IMG/VR virus record: IMGVR_UViG_3300009080_000017
Span: 1 to 47,410 of that record
From: a virus
Strand: one strand, 5' to 3'
Length of the DNA stretch: 47,410 nt
Made by a program: the position numbers and the translations under genes
Notes under the pieces: generated by a model
Told to the model about the DNA's origin: nothing
Seen by the model: the letters and a program-made list of their open reading frames with translations, nothing else
Databases searched by the model: none
Part shown: piece by piece, positions 29,101 through 35,455 of the stretch
Numbering within the stretch: the first letter of the stretch is position 1
Layout of the letters: every line of letters starts with the position of its first letter

Positions 29101-29522
29101 AATAGGTTGTTGAGTCCTGTTTGATTTTGTGCGAGCAAAACAAGATGTCTTCGTCGGTTAAGGATATTCTTGACTCGACGCGCCTCACTTTCGTCTTCTA
29201 TGAGCGTGGCGGTAATCTCTTGATCTTTCTTCGATCTCTTTTTATTTTTCTTCTTATCGTATTCTACTCGCCATTCTGCGATAGACGGAGTGAAATAAGC
29301 CTCAACCCCATAAATAGCCTTAAAATCTTTACCTTCGGCCTTCATCTTATCAGTGTGCATTAAAATATGGGGAACCGAATTCATATGACCATGGTTAGTG
29401 ATGGCATGAGCGTCAAGTCCGTTATTAAACGCAAAATCAAAATGTTCATCTGGGTATCCAAGCCCGTCTCCGATAGAGTGGCCGTCGTGTGCGTGCAGGT
29501 TTACGAATTTTATATTGCTCAT
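26112..29522 (-). CDS. dnaE: DNA polymerase III alpha subunit, DnaE-type (1136 aa)
   Basis: ATG at 29522 has AAGGAGG. The order is typical of family C polymerases: an N-terminal PHP domain (NLHAHDGHSIGD, AITNHGHM, YGVEAYF, TVDSHYPN), palm with GPARGSAAGALTSYVLGI and the acidic pair in YPDIDYD, third acidic residue in IKFDLLGLATIE, and fingers YGFNKSHAASYCLISYQCAF. It lies alone behind cassette copy 35. It should replicate the phage genome with the helicase and SSB; a second polymerase (family A) is encoded at 43652-44842. Confidence 0.96.
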   Translation of the reverse strand: MSNIKFVNLHAHDGHSIGDGLGYPDEHFDFAFNNGLDAHAITNHGHMNSVPHILMHTDKMKAEGKDFKAIYGVEAYFTPSIAEWRVEYDKKKNKKRSKKDQEITATLIEDESEARRVKNILNRRRHLVLLAQNQTGLNNLFKLVSLSYRPENFYRYPRIDLDMLKKYNEGIIATSACLGGVYAGCYWEHKEEGEQAVMDALSDITEKMLNIFDDRWYAELQWNAVPEQHELNHYTIAIAKKYDIPLVSTVDSHYPNPEAWKDRELYKRLAWLGKSMPEWLSGDLPTSVDDIGYELYPKNGDQVWESYKKYTAIPEITEQVDYDDQIILESIERTYHIAHERIEDFRPDTTVRLPSFVLKEGENEDYTLTKAAIEGLRSKGLHQDEKYVDRLRRELNVISGRGFSKYFLTMKAISDRAQEISLVGPARGSAAGALTSYVLGITQVDPIRWGLLFERFLTADGDGYPDIDYDVANPMRLKETLIREWGSNVVVPISNFNTLKLRSLIKDISKFYDIPFKEVNPVTSKMFDEATPAAKAVHGIKAGVYTPTFEEVMKFSSTLQEFLNKYPNVKTHIEALHGQVRSVSRHAGGVVIGEDLDKHMPLINSGGVTQTPWSEGMNVRHLEPMGFIKFDLLGLATIEMIEQCITNILKREGKDTSFENIKSFYDERLHPDLIDLEDQSVWKNIFQDGKFAGTFQLTQEGAQKFCVKAKPSKIDHLMAITSIYRPGPLSAKVDKQYISAKENPNEVEYKNDILKKYTEDTYGFLIYQEQIAILAHKLGKDVSLDEGNKLRKLLTKKGNPEVVKKKNKIFNKFLAGCLDKGFSKEDAEGLWQTFEYFSGYGFNKSHAASYCLISYQCAFLLNYYPAEWLAAFLDREPESRKEQAITIAKGLGYKIERIDINTSGATWGVSEDGETLVQPLTSIKGLGEKAIEQILNNRPFSTVEELLFNSDIVYSKLNKKALDVLARCGGLNSLVDERFTGLRHFWSSVVVDRPKSKKRLLQNIETYQGEGDFSEEEKLEYLVSLTGLFPFDQVMTPAILRKIRDGYINPISEFDPELGDAWFIPRAIIRKKTKTGKDYWILEVIDSNSQTTKIRCWSVKDRDVIYLNRPYHAKLSYNDSWGFSTRSVYQNFKLLA

Positions 29523-29540
29523 CAATCCTCCTTGTGTTCA

Positions 29541-29577
29541 TGTCGATATTTAGACGGTTTTAGGGGGCGTTTATTCA
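29541..29577 (-). promoter_or_regulatory. Cassette copy 35, upstream of dnaE
   Basis: TGAATA at 29572-29577 and CGTCTAAAT with CGTC at 29553-29556, spacer 15 bp; the stem is not kept. Box 1 supplies the TAA stop of the gene at 29571-30479. It is one of only four intergenic copies beyond 16.3 kb. Confidence 0.7.
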
Positions 29578-30479
29578 AAAATACCTGTAGTTGGGGCAAG
29601 TTCATGATATTGAAGGAGCCTTTTTGAAGGACGAACAATCTTGTTGCTGAGGTCGGATGCCCAGTACCTTCGGAGCCCCTCCCACGAACCAATATTAGAA
29701 TATTCTTCTATTTCTAGAAACTCGCCTTCACTCATTGTTTCTTGGTTGAAAACATCACTTAACGAAAAGAATCGTGCCGAATTTCTTTTTTCAACTGGGT
29801 ATTCTTTGGCAGGGGATCGGCCATAAATCAAGTCTTCAGGTGATTGATTTGGTAGGAATCTACCCGTCCCTTTCTTCCTGACATATTTTGCTAACCTCGG
29901 TATATCCTCTTGAGTTAGAGAGAACCCAAGATATTCATCGTCTTTGACTGTCTTACCTCCAAAGGTTATGTAAAATTGTTGGTTCTTTAAGATTCTCTGC
30001 CTTTGAGATCGGAGGAGATGGGGTGGGTAAACCCCATAGGGGAAGGAAATATAAAAGCGGTCAGGGAGAGCCCACTTGCTTATTAGGCTTGTAATTTTGT
30101 TGGCAGTCATGGCACCATGGAGCACGCTCCATGAAAGGCAATCTCGTTTATCGCGGTCTCTGTGATGTATCGGGACATAAAAAATGGGGCAATACTTAAT
30201 CTCCGCCTCTTTACTGACCACAAAGTTGGAGCGTCTCAGAGAGGTCGGGTCACCCAAATAATCCCCAAGTCGATGTCTTATGAGTGGTTGTTGGTCGTCA
30301 TTGCATATTATCCAGATAGAAGAAGCCCCAGCGTAAGCACACTCAACCGCCGCTCTTTCTACTGCAAGATAATCTTGTGCAATCGGCTGGCAGCAGTCGT
30401 GCCATGGAAATTTAAAATCTAATTTTTGGCCTGCCACTGGTACTATTCCAGCCAAAAACTTTCTTTTGTTTAACTCCAT
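29571..30479 (-). CDS. Nucleotidyltransferase-fold-like protein (302 aa)
   Basis: ATG at 30479 has GAGGTG. The start LAGIVPVAGQKLDFKFPWHD, with CCQPIAQDYLAVERAAVECA and SSIWIICNDDQQPLIRHRLG, follows the pattern of sugar-nucleotidyltransferase folds (GIIPVAG..., PW, A..C...G...IWIV). A further signature is HHRDRDKRDCLSWSVLHGA. Proteins like this occur in large marine phages without assigned substrate. It overlaps the upstream gene by 68 bases. Confidence 0.5.
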   Translation of the reverse strand: MELNKRKFLAGIVPVAGQKLDFKFPWHDCCQPIAQDYLAVERAAVECAYAGASSIWIICNDDQQPLIRHRLGDYLGDPTSLRRSNFVVSKEAEIKYCPIFYVPIHHRDRDKRDCLSWSVLHGAMTANKITSLISKWALPDRFYISFPYGVYPPHLLRSQRQRILKNQQFYITFGGKTVKDDEYLGFSLTQEDIPRLAKYVRKKGTGRFLPNQSPEDLIYGRSPAKEYPVEKRNSARFFSLSDVFNQETMSEGEFLEIEEYSNIGSWEGLRRYWASDLSNKIVRPSKRLLQYHELAPTTGIFE

Positions 30480-31314
30480 CGATCACCTCATCTAATGTTG
30501 TATTCATAAATATGATGTCATCATAATCTTCATAATGATGACGAGTCGTCTTCACTATGTCTCTTATATTTGTTGTAACTTGGATTATCCTTCTTTTTTT
30601 CTTAAAAGCCCTCTTCGGGTCACGGTCGTGGACATTACCTTTTAAACCGATTTCCTTAAATTTATTTTGAGCTTTGATTCTTATATAGGTATCGGAGTAT
30701 TCAAATTCTTGCAGCTTATCTGCGTCTATATAAGAAATAAGACAACAGTCTTTAAATCTTGGATTAAACCCATCTCTTCTGTCTGAGGGATAGAAAAACA
30801 TTTCGTTCATTATTTCCTCATCCGTTTTAATATATTCAAGTGGGTGAGGTTCCATTTTCCGAATATCTAGCCAATCTAGTATCCTTAGTCTCTCTTTGTT
30901 CTTTTTTTTGGGAGCAGATAAGCCCTGAACCCCCTCCTCACTAAAAATAAAAAGTTCATTGTATTTTACCGTTGTTATATATGGACTCGTCGCAATTATT
31001 CTTACTCGATTTTCTTCGAGCCTTATTGAGCCGATATGACTGGGGGGGTAAACTCTGCCAACGAGAGACAGATTTATCGCAAGTCTTTTCCATAGATTTA
31101 GTTCAAAGAAGCCGAGGGTGACTTCCTCAACCCCATTAAAAAGTTTAATGGGGTCTTTTAGCCCTATCTGTTCTCCTAACTCTTCGGAGATGAACTTAAA
31201 ATGATCTGGTCTATCTTGATTATTAGGGATTAGATAACAGTCGTGATAAAATGCATACAATAGTGCCTCTACCGTATTCCCTATCACCACTTTGTCATAT
31301 TCGATGACACTCAT
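30412..31314 (-). CDS. Hypothetical protein (300 aa)
   Basis: ATG at 31314 overlaps the upstream TGA. The N-terminus YDKVVIGNTVEALLYAFYHD could be a Rossmann-type strand and helix as in FAD-dependent enzymes, but glycines of a full dinucleotide motif are missing. A strong hairpin lies in the coding sequence (31131-31153). Function unknown; its end overlaps the next gene by 68 bases. Confidence 0.55.
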   Translation of the reverse strand: MSVIEYDKVVIGNTVEALLYAFYHDCYLIPNNQDRPDHFKFISEELGEQIGLKDPIKLFNGVEEVTLGFFELNLWKRLAINLSLVGRVYPPSHIGSIRLEENRVRIIATSPYITTVKYNELFIFSEEGVQGLSAPKKKNKERLRILDWLDIRKMEPHPLEYIKTDEEIMNEMFFYPSDRRDGFNPRFKDCCLISYIDADKLQEFEYSDTYIRIKAQNKFKEIGLKGNVHDRDPKRAFKKKRRIIQVTTNIRDIVKTTRHHYEDYDDIIFMNTTLDEVIDGVKQKKVFGWNSTSGRPKIRF

Positions 31315-31574
31315 TCTTCCCCTTTCGATTTATTAATGACCCAAGCTACATACCAAGGCATAAGACTGTCAAGCTCTTTTTGTTCTTCTGTCGAAAATGT
31401 TTTCTTTGCTGTGTCTATAAGTTCTAAAACTGGCCCATGGAAAGCAAGAGCTTCTTCCTCTGAATCGGGAAGAGGTTTTATTATCATGTGAGTATTGTTT
31501 TTATAAAATTCATCATCAAGAGAAGCGACCATAAGTTCAAAATGATCTTTGACTTTTTTGCTTTTAATCTTCAT
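31311..31574 (-). CDS. Hypothetical protein (87 aa)
   Basis: ATG at 31574 and the end at 31311 both overlap neighbours by four bases. The product (MKIKSKKVKDHFELMVASLD...) ends MPWYVAWVINKSKGEE. No family is recognised. Confidence 0.6.
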   Translation of the reverse strand: MKIKSKKVKDHFELMVASLDDEFYKNNTHMIIKPLPDSEEEALAFHGPVLELIDTAKKTFSTEEQKELDSLMPWYVAWVINKSKGEE

Positions 31575-31867
31575 TCTCCTCCCTTTACAAACCTCTCCAA
31601 GTCCTTTCTCGCATCATCTATTGGACACCATCGATAGATGTCGTCTTCGTCGTAAAGTGTTAACTTCCAGTTTTCGATATCTACTATCTCATACCAGTCG
31701 ACATCTCTGTAGTGTCCGTTTATTGTTATTTTGGCTTCTCTCCAGTGGATAGGGCTTTGTGCTACATGCCGCTCCGCTTCTTCTCGCGTCTCAAAAAACC
31801 CCACCCAATCGTGAGTGGGGTGAGGATAGCACTCATCTCCTGCTGTCAATAAAAATCTTTTTTTCAT
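31571..31867 (-). CDS. Hypothetical protein (98 aa)
   Basis: ATG at 31867 overlaps thyX by four bases. The product has many aromatic and acidic residues (WVGFFETREEAERHVAQSPI, VDWYEIVDIENWKLTLYDED). A terminator-like hairpin lies in its first 75 bases (31793-31820). Function unknown. Confidence 0.6.
   Translation of the reverse strand: MKKRFLLTAGDECYPHPTHDWVGFFETREEAERHVAQSPIHWREAKITINGHYRDVDWYEIVDIENWKLTLYDEDDIYRWCPIDDARKDLERFVKGGE
31793..31820 (-). terminator. Terminator-like hairpin inside a gene start
   Basis: On the minus strand CCCCAC, a 10-base loop and GTGGGG are followed by six T. It begins about 47 bases after the start codon of the gene at 31571-31867, so it could attenuate transcription beyond thyX. 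Confidence 0.5.
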
Positions 31868-32565
31868 TTCTTCCTCTCTCTATAGGATTTAACTGCTATG
31901 GGCCAGAGTTCTTCTGCGATTTCCAAACAAGCTTCTGCTACCTTTTGAATCTCCCATTGTGCCCCCATATGGTTTCGTAGCTCAATAAATTTAAGAAGAT
32001 TATTAAGATTAACTGTTCCATAATACTCCGTGTAGAGGTTTTGAGGTAGTACCCCTCTTGCTTGTTCTCGACAGACGCCTGCTTCAATAAGTTCTTCAAA
32101 GAGGTTTAGAGATACTTTATGATGACCTTTAACCGCTTCAGACACAGATATTTTATATTTACCATCTGCCAGAAGCATAACTGGGTTGATCAACTCTTCA
32201 GTATTTGATGCTTGTCGGTTTGACTTATGCTGTGTCCTAAACGCCTCTGGCTCGTAGAATTCTAAGTTAAAGCCTGTGTATCTCCGACTAATCTCGTTGT
32301 AAGCCCAAGTGCGGTGGCGGTGGTGTTGGCTTCTGATATAGAGTGGAACCTTAAACCGAAATGTAACGCAGTTGTGCTCAAGTGTTGAGGTGTGCTTGTG
32401 ATCGACAAGATACTTAACTAATTTTTTATCTTTGCTGTCCATCTCTTTTTTGTGGACCCCAAAAGAGACACGGGCTGCGTTCACCACTGTGATATCCTCG
32501 CCCATGTGTTGGACGTACTCTACTGCTCCAATGCCATCTCCGTATAATTCAATTCGTTGTTTCAA
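31864..32565 (-). CDS. thyX: Flavin-dependent thymidylate synthase (233 aa)
   Basis: The ThyX signature RHRX7S is present as RHRTWAYNEISRR, with SFGVHKKEMDSKDKKLVKYL, STLEHNCVTFRFKVPLYIRSQ and EQARGVLPQNLYTEYY. It methylates dUMP to dTMP with FAD and methylene-folate. With the dUTPase and RNR it completes the dTMP supply. It overlaps both neighbours. Confidence 0.96.
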   Translation of the reverse strand: MKQRIELYGDGIGAVEYVQHMGEDITVVNAARVSFGVHKKEMDSKDKKLVKYLVDHKHTSTLEHNCVTFRFKVPLYIRSQHHRHRTWAYNEISRRYTGFNLEFYEPEAFRTQHKSNRQASNTEELINPVMLLADGKYKISVSEAVKGHHKVSLNLFEELIEAGVCREQARGVLPQNLYTEYYGTVNLNNLLKFIELRNHMGAQWEIQKVAEACLEIAEELWPIAVKSYRERKK

Positions 32566-32909
32566 GTTGAACCTCCTTTTCCTTCTTGTCCGTTCGCCAA
32601 GTTCATCCTTTTCATGAAGGCCTTACGTTTTGCCACCTCTAGACTTTTTGAGTAACCCTCCGGCAGCGCTGCGTTTAGTGCCCTTTTGATGATCGCCGCT
32701 TTGGTTCCTTTGAATTCTTGCCTTGTCTTTTCGCGGGCAGATGACAGGCCAAAACCCAGCACAAAGACGTACCAAATAGCCCTACCTACGGCGAGGGTGT
32801 CCTTGCGTGTTAAAGTATATTCCTTCCCTCTAAAGGGGACAGCAGAAGGTATTCTATTTTGAGTTGCGTACACAATTATTTCCAGTCTCTCCCTATCTGT
32901 TAACCTCAT
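32562..32909 (-). CDS. Hypothetical protein (115 aa)
   Basis: ATG at 32909 is used with AGGTAAC in range; the end overlaps thyX. The product begins MRLTDRERLEIIVYATQNRI and has a hydrophobic helix (AVGRAIWYVFVLGFGLSSA) and a basic C-terminus. No family is recognised. Confidence 0.6.
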   Translation of the reverse strand: MRLTDRERLEIIVYATQNRIPSAVPFRGKEYTLTRKDTLAVGRAIWYVFVLGFGLSSAREKTRQEFKGTKAAIIKRALNAALPEGYSKSLEVAKRKAFMKRMNLANGQEGKGGST

Positions 32910-32948
32910 GTGTTACCTCCTTGATTTAATTGTTTTCATAGATGCCCA

Positions 32949-33437
32949 TTAGAGAGGGGAAGCACCCACAGATGTTTCCCCCAGTTTTTTCTTGAGCTTT
33001 CTACTCAATCTTAATACCCTTCTAGAATATTTTGTCCCTCGCTTCCTCACAGATCTTGAATTACAACTGCGCAGTCCTTGGTTATAGAAGCAAAGTGCTT
33101 GGTTATAGTTCCCCTTAGATCTTTGAAGATGAAGTGCGAGGATTTGTGTGCCGACTTTGATTGAAGTCTCGGGGTTTTTCAAATCCTTGCATCGATAGGT
33201 CTTATCGAGGACTGGACCTGTCCACCTCGGGATCACCTGTGTCAAGCCACAGGCACCAGCTTCGGACACTCGGTTCGGAAAATAACCAGACTCCCAATAA
33301 ATAAGGCTTGTAACAACAGTAGGGTCTAATGAGTATTTTTCTGAGTATTCAAGAATTAATTCTGCTTGTTCGCAGGCTCTTTCTCCTTGTGGAAAGTTTG
33401 CTGCATATATTGCAATGCAAAATAAAAATGCGTTCAT
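32949..33437 (-). CDS. Secreted lytic transglycosylase, SLT-type (162 aa)
   Basis: The N-terminus MNAFLFCIAIYAANF is a short signal-like segment. The SLT fold follows: YSLDPTVVTSLIYWESGYFP with the catalytic Glu, ASEAGACGLTQVIP-like segment (SEAGACGLTQVIPRWTG), then NPETSIKVGTQIL and YNQALCFYNQG. It would cleave the glycan strand from the periplasmic side and may help entry or lysis beside the amidase. ATG at 33437 overlaps the upstream TAA (TAATG). Confidence 0.85.
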   Translation of the reverse strand: MNAFLFCIAIYAANFPQGERACEQAELILEYSEKYSLDPTVVTSLIYWESGYFPNRVSEAGACGLTQVIPRWTGPVLDKTYRCKDLKNPETSIKVGTQILALHLQRSKGNYNQALCFYNQGLRSCNSRSVRKRGTKYSRRVLRLSRKLKKKLGETSVGASPL

Positions 33438-33712
33438 TACGGAGTATTCCCCCCTTGGTTGGCGAAGTGATCAAGTTGGAGATTGTATGTTTTCTCTTTC
33501 TTTTTACTTTGTTCGAGGTTATCCAAGCTTCTTTTGAGATACCAGATTGCTTTCTTTACATCCTCTTTGTAAGAACCCTTATATTCTGCCCTACAAATAT
33601 ATTTAACCGCATTACCGAGGTGAAAGTCGAGGCCCCAATCTTCGATTACATCAATTGCCTCGATATTCCCACTGTTATAGTGTGGAGGGTGATCTATTTT
33701 TTGTTTCTTCAT
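33437..33712 (-). CDS. DUF3310 protein (91 aa)
   Basis: The start MKKQKIDHPPHYNSGNIEAI at 33712 is preferred, with an in-frame ATG at 33742 as alternative. The sequence HPPHYNSGNIEAIDVIEDWG, then LGNAVKYICRAEYKGSYKED and KKAIWYLKRSLD is the DUF3310 pattern common in phages (sometimes called nucleotide kinase-like without proof). Confidence 0.85.
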   Translation of the reverse strand: MKKQKIDHPPHYNSGNIEAIDVIEDWGLDFHLGNAVKYICRAEYKGSYKEDVKKAIWYLKRSLDNLEQSKKKEKTYNLQLDHFANQGGNTP

Positions 33713-33752
33713 AATATTACTTTCCTCTTGTTTGTCTTGCATTACTATTTTG

Positions 33753-34052
33753 CTATTCCTCTTCTAAGACTCCGAGGACAAAACCCTCAAGGATAACGTT
33801 GACAGTCCATCCAGAGACTTCGAGTGTTCGGATCATATTCGATTCAACGACGGCGTACTGCCCGGTTGTAATTCCCGTACTGCAATTTGGAGCAACCGCC
33901 AATACTCGAACTAGGACATTTTCATTCCTCTGGATGAGGGTTTTGTCCTCTTCCCACTCGAAGATATCCTCGGTTTCTTGGTGTTCTTCACAGATTTCAA
34001 TGTGAAGATGTCGATTTCGCGGCTTGAATTTGTGAAACACTTTTTCTTCCAT
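33753..34052 (-). CDS. GroES/gp31-like co-chaperonin candidate (99 aa)
   Basis: ATG at 34052 has GGGAG in range. The layout is Cpn10-like: an N-terminal strand (RHLHIEICEEHQETE), a flexible segment (IFEWEEDKTLIQRNEN) where GroES has the mobile loop, VLVRVLAVAPNC, GQYAVVESNMIRTLEV and a final VILEGFVLGVLEEE like the GroES C-terminal strand. Length 99 fits. With a phage GroEL in the same window, a dedicated co-chaperonin is plausible. Identity is low and needs structure comparison. Confidence 0.5.
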   Translation of the reverse strand: MEEKVFHKFKPRNRHLHIEICEEHQETEDIFEWEEDKTLIQRNENVLVRVLAVAPNCSTGITTGQYAVVESNMIRTLEVSGWTVNVILEGFVLGVLEEE

Positions 34053-34096
34053 CTATTGTTTTCTCCCAATAATAGTAGCTCTCGTTATTATTTTCA

Positions 34097-34339
34097 TTAC
34101 AACATTTTAGAAGTAAGTTTGCTATACATTTCGTTAAGCTCTTCTAAGTCAACATCGTTCTGAATCATTCGGTACGCTTTGACAGCCATTCGTATTTCTC
34201 CTCTGGTCAGGTAATCGTTGTCCACATAGTTTTTTCGCAGTTCTCTGCGACTCTCTTTGTACGGTTCCATCTCACCTTCGATGGCCGCGAGAGATTTTAC
34301 ATAGTTAATGATATGCTGTTGTTTTTCTTCGTTTGACAT
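34097..34339 (-). CDS. Small hypothetical protein (80 aa)
   Basis: The start MSNEEKQQHIINYVKSLAAI at 34339 has AAAGGAG; the upstream extension is cassette copy 36. The sequence IEGEMEPYKESRRELRKNYV is a charged helix reminiscent of GapR/DUF2312-type small proteins, a weak resemblance. Function unknown. Confidence 0.6.
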   Translation of the reverse strand: MSNEEKQQHIINYVKSLAAIEGEMEPYKESRRELRKNYVDNDYLTRGEIRMAVKAYRMIQNDVDLEELNEMYSKLTSKML

Positions 34340-34359
34340 TAGGTCTCCTTTGTTATCGT

Positions 34360-34395
34360 TGCACCCCTTAGACGAAAGGGGGCGTTGTTTATTCA
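34360..34395 (-). promoter_or_regulatory. Cassette copy 36
   Basis: TGAATA at 34390-34395 and CGTCTAAGGGG with CGTC at 34371-34374, spacer 15 bp, stem CCCCTTT/AAGGGG-like. It precedes the gene at 34097-34339, and box 1 overlaps the end of the HNH gene. Confidence 0.75.
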
Positions 34396-35400
34396 TTTAA
34401 TTTCTTCTGTCAGGAGCTTATCGCTCTTCTCCAGATTCTCCCGAGAACAGAGGGGTCTAAGGTTGCTTAGAGCCCAGCACTTCTGGAAGTTGGGGTGCAG
34501 AAGAGAATCATAGATTAGGCGGCTTTGTGGTATGATATGGTCCACCTGCCATGTTCTTCTTTTTTTGGAAACCATTCCCCAGTTATCCCAGTTCATCCAA
34601 GGCTCCCAGAGGGACTCAATATGTTCTTTAAGTTCTTTAGATGTATAAGGAAGATGTTCAAAAGTTGAACCGCCCTTTCGTTTTCCTTGAGACTTTAAAA
34701 TCTTGCGTACAACTGAGGATACTCTATTTCTCAGTTTGTATGCAGGGTCGCTAGCCATTCTCTTTCTTTTATATTGTTTCTCACGCTCAGCTATCTTTTC
34801 TTTGTTTGCTTTGCGATATTGTTTCTCACGCTCAGCTATCTTTTCTTTGTTTGCTTTGCGATATTGTTTCTCACACTCAGCTACCTTTTCTTTGTTTGCT
34901 TTGCGATATTGTTTCTTATACTCAGCTATCTTTTCTTTGTTTGCTTTGCGATATTGTTTCTCACGCTCAGCTATCTTTTCTTTGTTTGCTTCGTAGTATC
35001 TCTTACTACCCTCCGCGAGCTTTTCTTTGTTTGCTTTGCGATATTGTTTCTCACGCTCAGCTATCTTTTCTTTGTTTGCTTCGCGGTATCTCTTCCTATC
35101 CTCAAGGAGCTTTTCTTTGTTTGCTTCGTAGTATCTCTTACTACCCTCAAGGATCTTTTCTTTGTTTGCTTCGTGGTATTGTTTCTTATACTCAAGGAGC
35201 TTTTCTTTGTTTGCTTTGCGATATTGTTTCTTATACTCAGCTATCTTTTCTTTGTTTGCTTCGCGGTATTGTTTCTGCTGTTGACGCACACAAGATTTGC
35301 AGCGTGCTTTTATTCCACTCCTATTCGCTCTTCTATCCTTAAAAAACTCAGTTACAGGTTTTACTTCTTTGCATTTGTTGCATTGTTTTGTATCATTCAT
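34393..35400 (-). CDS. HNH endonuclease-like protein with 15-residue repeats (335 aa)
   Basis: ATG at 35400 has AGGGGGG. An N-terminal zinc-finger-like CNKCKEVKPVTEFF...CKSC is followed by eleven tandem 15-residue repeats with core ANKEK (residues ~43-207). The C-terminus has an HNH-type core (WQVDHIIPQSRL, HPNFQKCWALSNLRPLCSRE, N). The repeats are very charged and would form a long helix linking finger and nuclease. Such proteins are often free-standing homing-type nucleases; the target is unknown. Confidence 0.8.
   Translation of the reverse strand: MNDTKQCNKCKEVKPVTEFFKDRRANRSGIKARCKSCVRQQQKQYREANKEKIAEYKKQYRKANKEKLLEYKKQYHEANKEKILEGSKRYYEANKEKLLEDRKRYREANKEKIAEREKQYRKANKEKLAEGSKRYYEANKEKIAEREKQYRKANKEKIAEYKKQYRKANKEKVAECEKQYRKANKEKIAEREKQYRKANKEKIAEREKQYKRKRMASDPAYKLRNRVSSVVRKILKSQGKRKGGSTFEHLPYTSKELKEHIESLWEPWMNWDNWGMVSKKRRTWQVDHIIPQSRLIYDSLLHPNFQKCWALSNLRPLCSRENLEKSDKLLTEEIK
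34780..35274 (-). repeat. 45-bp coding tandem repeat, 11 copies
   Basis: Eleven in-frame 45-bp units encode 15-residue repeats of the type KQYRKANKEKIAEYK or KRYYEANKEKLLEDR. Copies differ by a mosaic of substitutions, which suggests repeated unequal exchange. Plus-strand open frames here are shadows of the repeat. Confidence 0.92.
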
Positions 35401-35410
35401 ATACCCCCCT

Positions 35411-35455
35411 GTTGACCCTGCTCGACCCTTTGACGTCGAGCAGGGTCTTTATTCA
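35411..35455 (-). promoter_or_regulatory. Cassette copy 37, spacer exception
   Basis: TGAATA at 35450-35455 and CGTCAAAGGG with CGTC at 35432-35435; the spacer is 14 bp, the only exception found. The stem is about 10 bp (CCCTGCTCGA/TCGAGCAGGG) with arms unlike other copies. It precedes the HNH gene. Confidence 0.75.

Noticed and set aside
34703-35415. Long plus-strand open frames
   Set aside because: They mirror the 45-bp repeats of the HNH gene on the minus strand.
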